A stretch of 8,532 bases of DNA from Lachnospiraceae bacterium (GTDB taxonomy: Bacteria > Bacillota_A > Clostridia > Lachnospirales > Lachnospiraceae): positions 1 through 8,532 of the forward strand of contig JAFRYJ010000237.1 in assembly GCA_017437705.1 (NCBI GenBank), in the 5' to 3' direction. Position 1 is the first letter of the stretch. Each line of letters begins with the position of its first letter. The notes below the pieces were generated by a model. The model was not told where the DNA came from. It worked only from the letters and a program-made list of their open reading frames with translations, and ran no database searches. The position numbers were made by a program, and so were the translations under genes. Shown piece after piece: positions 1-6,389 of this stretch.

Positions 1-187
1 CCACCGGGTCGATCTTCTCTATATGCTTCCTCGATGCGATCTCCGGCACCACTCCGCCGAACAGCTTATGTATATCTATCTGCGATGAGATAACGTTGGA
101 AAGCACCTCCCGCCCGTTCCTTACAACGGCGGCGGAGGTCTCGTCGCAGGATGATTCGATTGCCAGTACAGTTACGTCTTTATTCAT
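1..187 (-). CDS. tsaD: tRNA N6-adenosine threonylcarbamoyltransferase TsaD, N-terminal part (3' end outside window)
   Basis: TsaD is the catalytic subunit that moves the threonylcarbamoyl group from threonylcarbamoyl-AMP to N6 of A37 in tRNA. The first 62 residues are in the window: [20 protein letters not shown], a short strand pair, then [20 protein letters not shown] and [20 protein letters not shown] and [12 protein letters not shown] are family signatures. The iron-binding HxxxH motif lies beyond the edge. The ATG at 187 overlaps the RNase Z stop by 8 nt (ATGAATAA) and has GAGGATC just upstream. It completes the tsaE-tsaB-tsaD set on what looks like one transcript. The frame is clean as far as visible. 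Confidence 0.97.
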   Translation of the reverse strand, partial: MNKDVTVLAIESSCDETSAAVVRNGREVLSNVISSQIDIHKLFGGVVPEIASRKHIEKIDPV

Positions 188-1097
188 TCTGATCCTCAAA
201 ATTCAGCTCAACGGATCTTCCGTCCTTGCATACATGGGTATTAGGGAAGATCCTTCTTACGTCGTCAAGGTAAGCCTCGGGCTTTATAAGAGCCGGGCTG
301 TAATGGGTGAGCCACAGCTCCTTCACGCCGGCATCGAAGGCCAGCGTCCCCGCCTCCTCGAATGTCATGTGCTTGTAGCGTCCGGCGTTGTTCACATCAC
401 CTTTCTCGCCGTACATTCCCTCGCAGATGAAAAGGTCGGACCCTGCCGCGTATTCCGCGATGGATGATACGGGCCTGGTATCCGTAGCATATGTGACCTT
501 AAGGCCCTTGCGCTCCGGGCCCAGCACCATATCGGGAGTCATTACCCTGCCTTCCTCCTTCACGGTCTCGCCCTTCTGAAGCCTGCTCCAGTATTTAAGC
601 GGTATATTGTTCGCATTGGCCTTTTCGGTGTCGAAAAGCCCCGCCCTCTTAAGGGAGATCGAATAGCCGTAGCAGGGAACACCGTGATCCACCCGGAAAG
701 CGTCGATATCCAGGCCGTAAAGCTCGAAATGCGCATCCCGGCCCGCGATCTCCAGATATCTTATCTCGAAGGGCAGCTCCGGCGCCGCTATCCTCAGGTT
801 GCCCACCACTTTGGAAAGGCCCCGGGGGCCCACCATTATAAGGGGCTCTGTCCTGTCGGAGTTTGCCATGGCCAGCAGTATACCGGGGAGTCCCGTTATG
901 TGGTCGCCGTGGAAATGGGTGATGCATATGACGTCGATGGGCTTGAAGCTCAGGCCCTTTTCCCTCATGGCTATCTGGGTGCCCTCGCCGCAGTCTATGA
1001 GGATGCTGCTGCCGTTATACCTCAGAAGCATCGACGTGAGCCATCTCTTCGGCAGGGGCATCATTCCGCCTGTGCCCAGCAAACATATATCAAGCAT
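180..1097 (-). CDS. rnz: Ribonuclease Z-like metallo-beta-lactamase protein (tRNA 3' processing)
   Basis: RNase Z cleaves pre-tRNA at the discriminator base to remove 3' trailers, using two zinc ions. The protein is 305 residues. Zinc-site residues are visible: THFHGDH (H61, H63, D65, H66), H138 in VDHGVP, D206 in YATDTRP and H265 in LTHYS. E226 and H243 fit the catalytic Glu and His of the HEAT and HST motifs, but those motifs read CEGMYG and KHMT here. [11 protein letters not shown] (34-44) is a strong RNase Z signature. The substrate arm (about 145-195) is present with QKGETV but without the usual GP pair. I recall this variant from other clostridia. A strong GGAGGGG lies 5 nt before the ATG. 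The gene overlaps rimI and tsaD by 8 nt each, so it sits inside the t6A cluster. A related hydrolase of different substrate is the alternative. Confidence 0.88.
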   Translation of the reverse strand: MLDICLLGTGGMMPLPKRWLTSMLLRYNGSSILIDCGEGTQIAMREKGLSFKPIDVICITHFHGDHITGLPGILLAMANSDRTEPLIMVGPRGLSKVVGNLRIAAPELPFEIRYLEIAGRDAHFELYGLDIDAFRVDHGVPCYGYSISLKRAGLFDTEKANANNIPLKYWSRLQKGETVKEEGRVMTPDMVLGPERKGLKVTYATDTRPVSSIAEYAAGSDLFICEGMYGEKGDVNNAGRYKHMTFEEAGTLAFDAGVKELWLTHYSPALIKPEAYLDDVRRIFPNTHVCKDGRSVELNFEDQNE

Positions 1098-1557
1098 AAT
1101 GCCCCTCCTCTCTCTTCATGATGATCCCGTCCTCGTCCGGGTCCCTGTAATAGCCGGGCCTTCTTCCCACCGGGACAAAGCCTGCTTTTTTATATAATGC
1201 CAGGGCCGCCGTATTATGTTCCCTTACCTCCAGGAACCAGCTGCGTATCCCCGCCGTTCTTCCTTCTTCAAAGGCGTGCTCCAGGAGCATGATGCCGTAT
1301 CCCCTTCCTCTGCAGTCCGGTTCCACGGCGATCCTGCCGATCTCCCCTTCGTCCGCCGCCGTGATCACCGCCAGATAGGCGGCCACTTTTCCGCCTGCGC
1401 GGAGCACGTACACCGGTGATGAGGAAGACACTGCGGCACGCTCAAAAGCCTCCCTGCTCCAGGGGTCATTGAAGCATGCGTTTTCCAGTGAAAGGACATC
1501 ATCCGTATCCTCCGGCGAAAGCAGGGAGATGCTCAGATCCTTTGTATCATTTGCCAT
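1090..1557 (-). CDS. rimI: GNAT N-acetyltransferase RimI
   Basis: RimI proteins acetylate N-terminal alpha-amino groups using acetyl-CoA; in enterobacteria the best-known target is ribosomal protein bS18. The protein is 155 residues, normal for the family. The acetyl-CoA pyrophosphate-binding loop RGRGYG is at 83-88, after the strand GRIAVEP (74-80). E110 in FLEVREHN and Y122 in LYKKAGF fit the catalytic residues of the Salmonella enzyme, and GRRPGYYRDPDEDGIIMKR closes the domain as in other RimI proteins. The start overlaps the end of tsaB by 11 nt with AAGGAA upstream, and the stop overlaps the next gene by 8 nt (ATGCTTGA). In Bacillota its substrate is less certain; linkage to tsaB and tsaD is widespread. 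Confidence 0.94.
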   Translation of the reverse strand: MANDTKDLSISLLSPEDTDDVLSLENACFNDPWSREAFERAAVSSSSPVYVLRAGGKVAAYLAVITAADEGEIGRIAVEPDCRGRGYGIMLLEHAFEEGRTAGIRSWFLEVREHNTAALALYKKAGFVPVGRRPGYYRDPDEDGIIMKREEGHYA

Positions 1558-2254
1558 CGTTCTTTTCCTTAAGTTCCCTTTCAGCCTGGGACAGCCTCAG
1601 ATATTCCGGCACCAGATCGTCGCCCTTTATCGAAAGGCCCTCTTTATAGTATTCATATGCCAGCATTCCCATGGCCGCCGCCCTCTGATACCTCAGATGG
1701 CAGGGGGCAAAGCTGAAGCCGTTGGTCATCAGGTCTTCGATGCGGCCGCGGTATACGTCGATACCGTCGCCCAGGAAAGTGACCGGCTCTCCGAGCCCGT
1801 TCAGCGAAGTGCACAGCTCGTCGACGGACACGGCCATCTGATCCCGTACCTTTACAAGCTTCTCCCCTTCAAAGCGGTAGAGCCCCGTGTAGACCTGGGA
1901 CCTCCTGGCATCCATTATCGGGCAGATAAGGCCCGACGTGCCGAATAGGTTGTATGCTATCCCCGCCGTTGTGGGGACAGGCACCACCGGAATGTCCAGC
2001 GCCATGGCAAGGCCCTTGACCGTCGCGATTCCTATGCGCAGGCCCGTAAAGGAACCGGGACCTTTGGAAAGGCCTATGGCGTCTATGTCCGAAGGCTTTA
2101 TCTCCAGCATGTTAAGAAGAGCTTCCGTCATGGGAAGCAGTGTCTCGGAATGCGTCTTTTTGAAATTCGTATCGTACTCCCCCAGGAGCCTGCCGTCCTC
2201 AATGACGGCGCATCCGGCCGTAAGGCCGGAGCTTTCAATCGCCAAAAGTTTCAT
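1547..2254 (-). CDS. tsaB: tRNA t6A37 threonylcarbamoyltransferase complex dimerisation subunit TsaB
   Basis: TsaB is a catalytically inactive paralogue of TsaD with an actin-like (ASKHA) fold. It dimerises with TsaD and provides the platform to which TsaE binds. The protein is 235 residues. It opens with LLAIESSGLTAGCAV (3-17), has the diagnostic GPGSFTGLRIG at 65-75 and MDARRSQVYTGLY at 114-126, and ends with PEYLRLSQAERE, all typical. It lacks the paired metal-binding histidines of TsaD, as expected. ATG at 2254 overlaps the tsaE stop by 4 nt with AGAGGT upstream. Its end overlaps rimI by 11 nt (ATGGCAAATGA). Its place between tsaE and rimI matches the common Bacillota order ydiB-ydiC-ydiD-gcp. 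Confidence 0.97.
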   Translation of the reverse strand: MKLLAIESSGLTAGCAVIEDGRLLGEYDTNFKKTHSETLLPMTEALLNMLEIKPSDIDAIGLSKGPGSFTGLRIGIATVKGLAMALDIPVVPVPTTAGIAYNLFGTSGLICPIMDARRSQVYTGLYRFEGEKLVKVRDQMAVSVDELCTSLNGLGEPVTFLGDGIDVYRGRIEDLMTNGFSFAPCHLRYQRAAAMGMLAYEYYKEGLSIKGDDLVPEYLRLSQAERELKEKNDGK

Positions 2255-2697
2255 TCAATGACCTCTTTATCTCCCCTGTCTACCGTGATCCGTCTCCGGC
2301 ACGGGTCGCCCAGGGGATCTCTTTCGAATGTAACTGTGACGGCATCATCCGGGATAAGCTCCCCTATGATGTCCGCCCACTCGATAACGGACACCCCGTC
2401 TCCGTATATATAGTCGGAAAATCCCGTCTCTTCCATTTCGTCGATGTCCTCTATCCTGTAGACGTCGAAATGGTAGAGAGGGATCTCACCTGAATCGTAT
2501 ACCTGAACTATGGTATATGTGGGGCTGTTGACGTGCTCCTTTATGCCCATCCCTTCGGCAAAGCCCGCAGTGAACGCGGTCTTGCCCGTCCCCAGGCCGC
2601 CGATAAGGGCATATACGCTGCCGGGCAGCGCAGAGCTTCCCATCTTCCTTCCCAGCTCCATAGTGTCGCCAGGGGAAAAGCTTTCGTATACTTCCAT
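2251..2697 (-). CDS. tsaE: tRNA t6A37 biosynthesis ATPase TsaE
   Basis: TsaE is the small P-loop ATPase that, with TsaB and TsaD, forms the bacterial complex transferring the threonylcarbamoyl group to A37 of ANN-decoding tRNAs. ATP hydrolysis by TsaE is needed for repeated cycles. The protein is 148 residues, the usual length. The Walker A motif GGLGTGKT is at 33-40. Other family motifs are SPTYTIVQVY (58-67), HFDVYRI (76-82, Walker B-like) and VIEWAD (104-109). The start lies 3 nt after the stop of the YcxB-like gene, and the stop shares ATGA with the tsaB start, a classic stop-start coupling. The threonylcarbamoyl-AMP synthase TsaC/Sua5 that supplies the substrate is not in the window. Confidence 0.97.
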   Translation of the reverse strand: MEVYESFSPGDTMELGRKMGSSALPGSVYALIGGLGTGKTAFTAGFAEGMGIKEHVNSPTYTIVQVYDSGEIPLYHFDVYRIEDIDEMEETGFSDYIYGDGVSVIEWADIIGELIPDDAVTVTFERDPLGDPCRRRITVDRGDKEVIE

Positions 2698-2700
2698 ATC

Positions 2701-3222
2701 CTATTTCCTGATCTTCATGGCGGAAGGCTTCACGCACTTTTTGATAAGCTCTCTTACATCATCCGTCTTATCCGCGCCGATCTGCTCCTTGGGCCATATG
2801 AACGCAGTGTATTTCGTTACGTAAAGGAGAAAGGTCTTCCCCGTCTCCCTTGCCTTTATGATGCCGCTCCAGGGGCATTTATCCCTTTTTACGCCCTGGC
2901 CGATAAGGATGTTCTCCTCGTTTATCTCGTAGGTTAAAGGCTTGTCGTCCTTCGTCGCCTTGGCCTGTTTTGAGGCCTTCATATAAAGCATTATGGGGTT
3001 GATGGCCATATAGATGATGAAGATGGCGATCAGCAGTATCTTCCCGGCGGTATCGATCTCGTTGAACTTAAGCGCGAAAAGCACGATGGTGGCTATAACG
3101 ATGATGCCTGTAACGATGCCCATGGGCCCTATATATGAATGATTGAGAAGCAGCGAGAAAATATCGCTCTTCGTAAGCTTGACGTCGAACTTTATCCTGT
3201 TTTCGTTTTCCTTTTTATCCAT
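2701..3222 (-). CDS. YcxB-like membrane protein of unknown function
   Basis: A 173-residue protein whose function I do not know. It has a charged N terminus (MDKKENENR), two adjacent predicted membrane helices (about 34-53 and 60-80), and a soluble C-terminal domain. That domain carries the pattern PLTYEINEENILI, then PWSGIIKARETGKTFLLYV, then TAFIWPKEQI. This arrangement (two helices, then a small beta-rich domain with W-x-x-I, a phenylalanine-rich strand and a PK motif) matches the YcxB-like family, often found in Clostridia and without an established role. The ATG immediately follows the ribU stop (TAAATG), with only a weak AAAGGA upstream, so it may depend on coupling to ribU. It ends in TAG 3 nt before tsaE. 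The family assignment is from motif recognition only. Confidence 0.75.
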   Translation of the reverse strand: MDKKENENRIKFDVKLTKSDIFSLLLNHSYIGPMGIVTGIIVIATIVLFALKFNEIDTAGKILLIAIFIIYMAINPIMLYMKASKQAKATKDDKPLTYEINEENILIGQGVKRDKCPWSGIIKARETGKTFLLYVTKYTAFIWPKEQIGADKTDDVRELIKKCVKPSAMKIRK

Positions 3223-3954
3223 TTACCTGCGTCCTTTCAGTACCGTACTGATACGTTTGTATATGAGCATCGTCAGTATGAGCACAAGCACGCCCTTAAG
3301 AAGGTTGAAGGGCACGATGCAGAAAAGCACCAGCGTCATAACGCTGTTGACATTGCCGTTTATCTCCGTTCCCATGGCCACGATCTGCTCCAGCGGCAGG
3401 CCGTAGAGCTCCGCAAAACGGGGCAGCAGATACACGGCGTTAAACAGGCTGCCGAACACCGTCATGCTGACGGTCCCCGCCGTAAGCGCAAGGAGGGCGC
3501 TCTTTTTCGTCCTCCTGTAATAGTAGATGATGCCCGCGGGCAGCAGATACGAACAGCCCACCGCAAAATTGGCCAGCTCCCCGACGAACACCGTGGTCGT
3601 CCCCCTGAAGACCAGCTTCAGAAGTATCTTGAAGAATTCGATGAGGACGCCGGCGCCGGGGCCCATGGAAAAGGTCCCCACCATCACCGGTACTTCACTG
3701 AGGTCTATCTTGTAAAATGAGGGCGCAAAGGGGAGGGGGATCTCGAAGATCATCAGCACGAAGGCAACGGCACTCAGCATGCCGATCATGACGACCCTTC
3801 TGGTCCCCTTTATCTCGTTGTGATCCGGATATTTCCTGTCGATCAGCGCCTGGGCGGTCCTGGCGATGATGAATATCCCCGCAAAGACCCCGAGGCATAC
3901 CAGGAGGAAGCCGCCGCTTTTTGCGGCAGCGTCCCAAAAGCCCTCCGTAAACAT
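3223..3954 (-). CDS. ribU: ECF transporter S component, riboflavin type (RibU-like)
   Basis: This is the membrane-embedded substrate-binding subunit of an energy-coupling factor vitamin importer. It would work with a shared EcfA/EcfA'/EcfT module, which is not in the window. The 243 residues are strongly hydrophobic. The core from about residue 55 has RibU-like landmarks: MLSAVAFVLMIFEIPLPF (59-76), KIDLSEVPVMVGTFSMGPGAG (82-102), FRGTTTVFVGELANF (116-130), LLPAGIIYYYRR (137-148) and PFNLLKGVL (215-223). An N-terminal segment of about 50 residues, with one more probable membrane helix (14-37), makes it longer than typical RibU proteins of about 190-210. The start is supported by GGAGGG (3970-3965) inside the lysC end. 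It lies 6 nt after lysC and abuts the next gene, so it is part of the operon with no private leader. The substrate is inferred from motif similarity; another flavin or vitamin is possible. Confidence 0.85.
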   Translation of the reverse strand: MFTEGFWDAAAKSGGFLLVCLGVFAGIFIIARTAQALIDRKYPDHNEIKGTRRVVMIGMLSAVAFVLMIFEIPLPFAPSFYKIDLSEVPVMVGTFSMGPGAGVLIEFFKILLKLVFRGTTTVFVGELANFAVGCSYLLPAGIIYYYRRTKKSALLALTAGTVSMTVFGSLFNAVYLLPRFAELYGLPLEQIVAMGTEINGNVNSVMTLVLFCIVPFNLLKGVLVLILTMLIYKRISTVLKGRR

Positions 3955-3960
3955 TTTAGA

Positions 3961-4437
3961 TCAGCCCTCCAGACCGAACTTGTCGTGGATCGCGTTCATC
4001 GCCTTCTCGGCGTGCTTCTGGTCGATAAGTACGGATACCTTGATCTCCGAGGTGGAGATCATGCCGATGTTGATGTGCGCATCGTAAAGAGCCTCGAACA
4101 TCTTTGCCGCTACGCCGGAATGGCTCATCATGCCGTTGCCGACGATGGATACCTTGGCGATGTCCTTATTTACGGAGATGCTCTTGAACAGAAGCTCCTC
4201 CTGATGCTCCTCAAGGATGCTCACCGCATCTTCAAGGTCGTTTTCATTGACTGTAAATGTAATATCCTTGGTACCGTCACGTCCCACGGACTGAATGATG
4301 ACGTCAACGTTTATATTATGCTTTGCAAGCATATTGAAAAGGTTGAATGCCACGCCGGGGATATCCTCCAGCTCGAGGACAGAGATCCTGGCCGCCTTCT
4401 TGTCACATGCAACACCTGATACATAAAGCTTCTCCAC
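3961..4437 (-). CDS. lysC: Probable aspartokinase beta subunit from an internal in-frame lysC start
   Basis: Inside lysC, codon 245 is GTG (4437-4435) and is preceded by GGGAGGAG (4450-4443) with a 5-nt TAAAA spacer, a better ribosome binding site than several true starts in this window. Initiation here would give 158 residues holding only the two ACT domains. In Bacillus subtilis aspartokinase II the beta subunit is made in just this way, from an in-frame start at the same place between the kinase and ACT regions. The sequence following V245 (EKLYVSGVACDKKAARI) lines up with my recollection of the start of that beta subunit. The Gly-Gly codons forming the SD could instead be conserved for protein reasons, so this is a supported inference. 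Confidence 0.6.
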   Translation of the reverse strand: MEKLYVSGVACDKKAARISVLELEDIPGVAFNLFNMLAKHNINVDVIIQSVGRDGTKDITFTVNENDLEDAVSILEEHQEELLFKSISVNKDIAKVSIVGNGMMSHSGVAAKMFEALYDAHINIGMISTSEIKVSVLIDQKHAEKAMNAIHDKFGLEG

Positions 4438-5169
4438 TTTTACTCCTCCCTTTACTATGGTGCCTTCGGAATCGTTCAGGCTTGAACGCACCACCAGCTT
4501 GACCTTGAATTTCTTTGCCAGCTCCACGGACCTGTTGTTAAGGACCTGGGCCCCCAGGCTTGCCAGCTCCAGCATCTCGTCGTAGGTTATCTCGCTGAGC
4601 TTCCTGGCATTCTTGACGATCCTGGGATCTGCCGTATATACGCCGTCCACATCCGTAAAGATCTCGCATTTGTCGGCTTTCAGCGCCGCGGCGATGGCCA
4701 CCGCCGTCGTATCCGAGCCGCCCCTGCCGAGAGTAGTGTAATCATCATATCTGTTGACCCCCTGGAAGCCCGTTATAACAACGACCCTCCTGTGGTCCAG
4801 CTCTGTCATTATCCTTTCGGAATCTATGCTCTTTATCCTGGCTCCGCCGTAGGTGCGGGACGTGTGCATGGGCACCTGCCATGCATTTAGTGAGACCGCG
4901 GGTATACCCATATCCTGCAGGGCCATGGCCATAAGGGAGACGCTGATCTGCTCGCCCACCGTCATCAGCATGTCCAGCTCCCTCTTGGAGGGCCTGTTCG
5001 TTATCTCGTGGGCCTTTGCTATAAGGTCGTCTGTGGTATCTCCCTGGGCGGAAAGGACCAGTATGACGTCGTCGCCGTTCCGGTAATCCTCTGCGGCCCT
5101 CCGGGCCACGTTGAAGATCCTTTCCTTATCCGCTACGGATGTGCCTCCGAACTTTTTAACTATCAGCAT
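3961..5169 (-). CDS. lysC: Aspartate kinase (aspartokinase, alpha subunit)
   Basis: It phosphorylates aspartate to 4-phosphoaspartate, the first step toward lysine, threonine, methionine and diaminopimelate. The protein is 402 residues, normal for the single-function LysC type. The amino-acid kinase domain covers about 1-230: KFGGTSVAD at 6-14, TGFQGVN at 133-139, TTLGRGGSDTTA at 145-156, FTDVDGVYTADPR at 171-183 and NNRSVELAKKF at 211-221. Two ACT domains follow, about 262-325 (ELEDIPGVAFNLFNMLAKHN) and 338-402 (SIVGNGMMSHSGVAAKMF, then MISTSEIKVSVLI). These bind the feedback effector, but whether that is lysine, threonine or both cannot be read from sequence. The ATG at 5169 overlaps the end of hom (ATGCTGATAGTTAA) and has an AGAGGTGA ribosome binding site. 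I see no lysine riboswitch or T-box: there is no leader. ribU starts 6 nt after the stop. Confidence 0.97.
   Translation of the reverse strand: MLIVKKFGGTSVADKERIFNVARRAAEDYRNGDDVILVLSAQGDTTDDLIAKAHEITNRPSKRELDMLMTVGEQISVSLMAMALQDMGIPAVSLNAWQVPMHTSRTYGGARIKSIDSERIMTELDHRRVVVITGFQGVNRYDDYTTLGRGGSDTTAVAIAAALKADKCEIFTDVDGVYTADPRIVKNARKLSEITYDEMLELASLGAQVLNNRSVELAKKFKVKLVVRSSLNDSEGTIVKGGVKVEKLYVSGVACDKKAARISVLELEDIPGVAFNLFNMLAKHNINVDVIIQSVGRDGTKDITFTVNENDLEDAVSILEEHQEELLFKSISVNKDIAKVSIVGNGMMSHSGVAAKMFEALYDAHINIGMISTSEIKVSVLIDQKHAEKAMNAIHDKFGLEG
4443..4450 (-). promoter_or_regulatory. Internal ribosome binding site in lysC
   Basis: GGGAGGAG on the minus strand, 5 nt upstream of an in-frame GTG at 4437. 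The core GGAGG (4449-4445) is 7 nt from the GTG, near the optimum for initiation. It would direct translation of the ACT-only beta subunit. Confidence 0.6.
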
Positions 5170-6373
5170 CTATGTCACCTCTTATGTATTTGATCGCGTG
5201 TTCCATGGTGTTGTATTTACTTATGAATTCCCTCTCGGTCATCACCGGGGTAAGGAATCCGAACTCGCCGGGCCTCTCGGGCAGGACGATCATTCGCACG
5301 TCGCCGAAAAGCTTCAGCGCCTTTGCCATATCGTCGTTCCATGCTCTTACGAAGAAGAAATGCTCTTCGTCAAGAATGTCCTCCAGGAACATTCTGTCGG
5401 CGTCCCAGCCGGGGGAGATATCGGTACCCTCGTTCTGAGCCTCCTTGATGACGTCGGCCACCACCGCCGAGGCCGTGGGATACATGCCGGCGCCCTTGCC
5501 GTAGTACATGATCTCGCCCATAGCCGTACCGGTAACGGTAACGCCGTTGTTTACGCCGTTGACTCCGTAAAGGGGCGACGTCCTCTTAAGCATGAGAGGC
5601 GTAACGCTCATTGCAACGCCCTTTTTCGTCTTCTGGAACCTGGCCACCAGTTTGACGGCCATCTTCAGCCTGTCGGCATATTTAAGGTCCATTATGCTGA
5701 TGTCCGTGATGCCCTCGGTATGGATGTCCGCCGGATCGACAGCCTTCATGTATATGAGCGATGCGATGATGGCGATCTTGCGGCAGGAATCGATGCCGTC
5801 CACATCATCGGTGGGATCCTTTTCGGCATAGCCCAGATCCTGGGCCCTCTTAAGAGCCTCCGCATACTCCATGTCCTCGTCCAGCATCTTCGTAAGGATG
5901 AAGTTCGTGGTGCCGTTCAGTATGCCCTTGGCCGCAACGATGTCCTCGCCGCGGAGAGAGTTCATTATCGACCTTATGATGGGGATGCCTCCGCCGACAC
6001 TTCCCTCGAACATGTAGTTGAGGCCCAGCTCCTTGGCCTTCCTGAGGAAAACGCCGCCGCAGTCTGCAACCAGCTCCTTGTTGGAGGTAACGACGCTCTT
6101 GCCCGCATCCAGGGCTCCGTGGGAATATTCAAAGGCGGGATGAATGCCGCCGATGGTCTCCACCACGATGTTGATCTCGGGATCGTTTATGATGTCGTTG
6201 AAATCCTTCGTAGCTATCTTTCCGGCTTCGCCCTCCAGATCCCTGATGTCCAGTATCCTTTTGACCTGGAGATCGAGACCCGTGTTTTTGTAAATAAGGT
6301 CATGATTCTCTTTTATGACTCCGTAGACGCCGCACCCGACGGTGCCGTAACCCATGATCGCTATTCCTGTCAC
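5156..6373 (-). CDS. hom: Homoserine dehydrogenase
   Basis: It reduces aspartate 4-semialdehyde to homoserine with NAD(P)H, the branch point toward threonine and methionine in the cytosol. The chosen GTG start (6373) gives 405 residues and places the Rossmann motif GYGTVGCGV at 8-16. Other family landmarks are TSNKELVA (97-104), FEGSVGGGIPIIR (122-134), GILNGTTNFIL (150-160) and GYAEKDPTDDVDGIDSCRKIAI (181-202), where K199 fits the catalytic lysine. The last 70 or so residues occupy the place of the usual C-terminal ACT domain. They start like one (FFFVRAW) but lack the D-x-PGV loop, and appear shortened and divergent. The 3' end overlaps lysC by 14 nt, so translation of the two is probably coupled. 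No thrB or thrC is in the window. An upstream ATG at 6439 would overlap prfB and is less likely. Confidence 0.96.
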   Translation of the reverse strand: MTGIAIMGYGTVGCGVYGVIKENHDLIYKNTGLDLQVKRILDIRDLEGEAGKIATKDFNDIINDPEINIVVETIGGIHPAFEYSHGALDAGKSVVTSNKELVADCGGVFLRKAKELGLNYMFEGSVGGGIPIIRSIMNSLRGEDIVAAKGILNGTTNFILTKMLDEDMEYAEALKRAQDLGYAEKDPTDDVDGIDSCRKIAIIASLIYMKAVDPADIHTEGITDISIMDLKYADRLKMAVKLVARFQKTKKGVAMSVTPLMLKRTSPLYGVNGVNNGVTVTGTAMGEIMYYGKGAGMYPTASAVVADVIKEAQNEGTDISPGWDADRMFLEDILDEEHFFFVRAWNDDMAKALKLFGDVRMIVLPERPGEFGFLTPVMTEREFISKYNTMEHAIKYIRGDIDADS

Positions 6374-6389
6374 TTTTTCCACCTCTCGC
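6374..6389 (-). promoter_or_regulatory. Ribosome binding site that fixes the hom start
   Basis: The 16 nt between the prfB stop and the GTG at 6373 read GCGAGAGGTGGAAAAA on the minus strand. AGAGGTGG (6386-6379) is a strong match to the 16S rRNA 3' end and lies 5 nt before the GTG. This favours GTG at 6373 over an ATG at 6439 inside prfB. Confidence 0.8.

Noticed and set aside
684..1121. Plus-strand open frames opposite the RNase Z and rimI genes
   Set aside because: They overlap genes with clear catalytic motifs on the minus strand, match no family I recognise, and show no good ribosome binding site.
3955..3960. FMN riboswitch upstream of ribU, or lysine riboswitch/T-box upstream of lysC
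   Set aside because: The ribU gap is 6 nt and lysC overlaps hom, so neither gene has space for a leader RNA.
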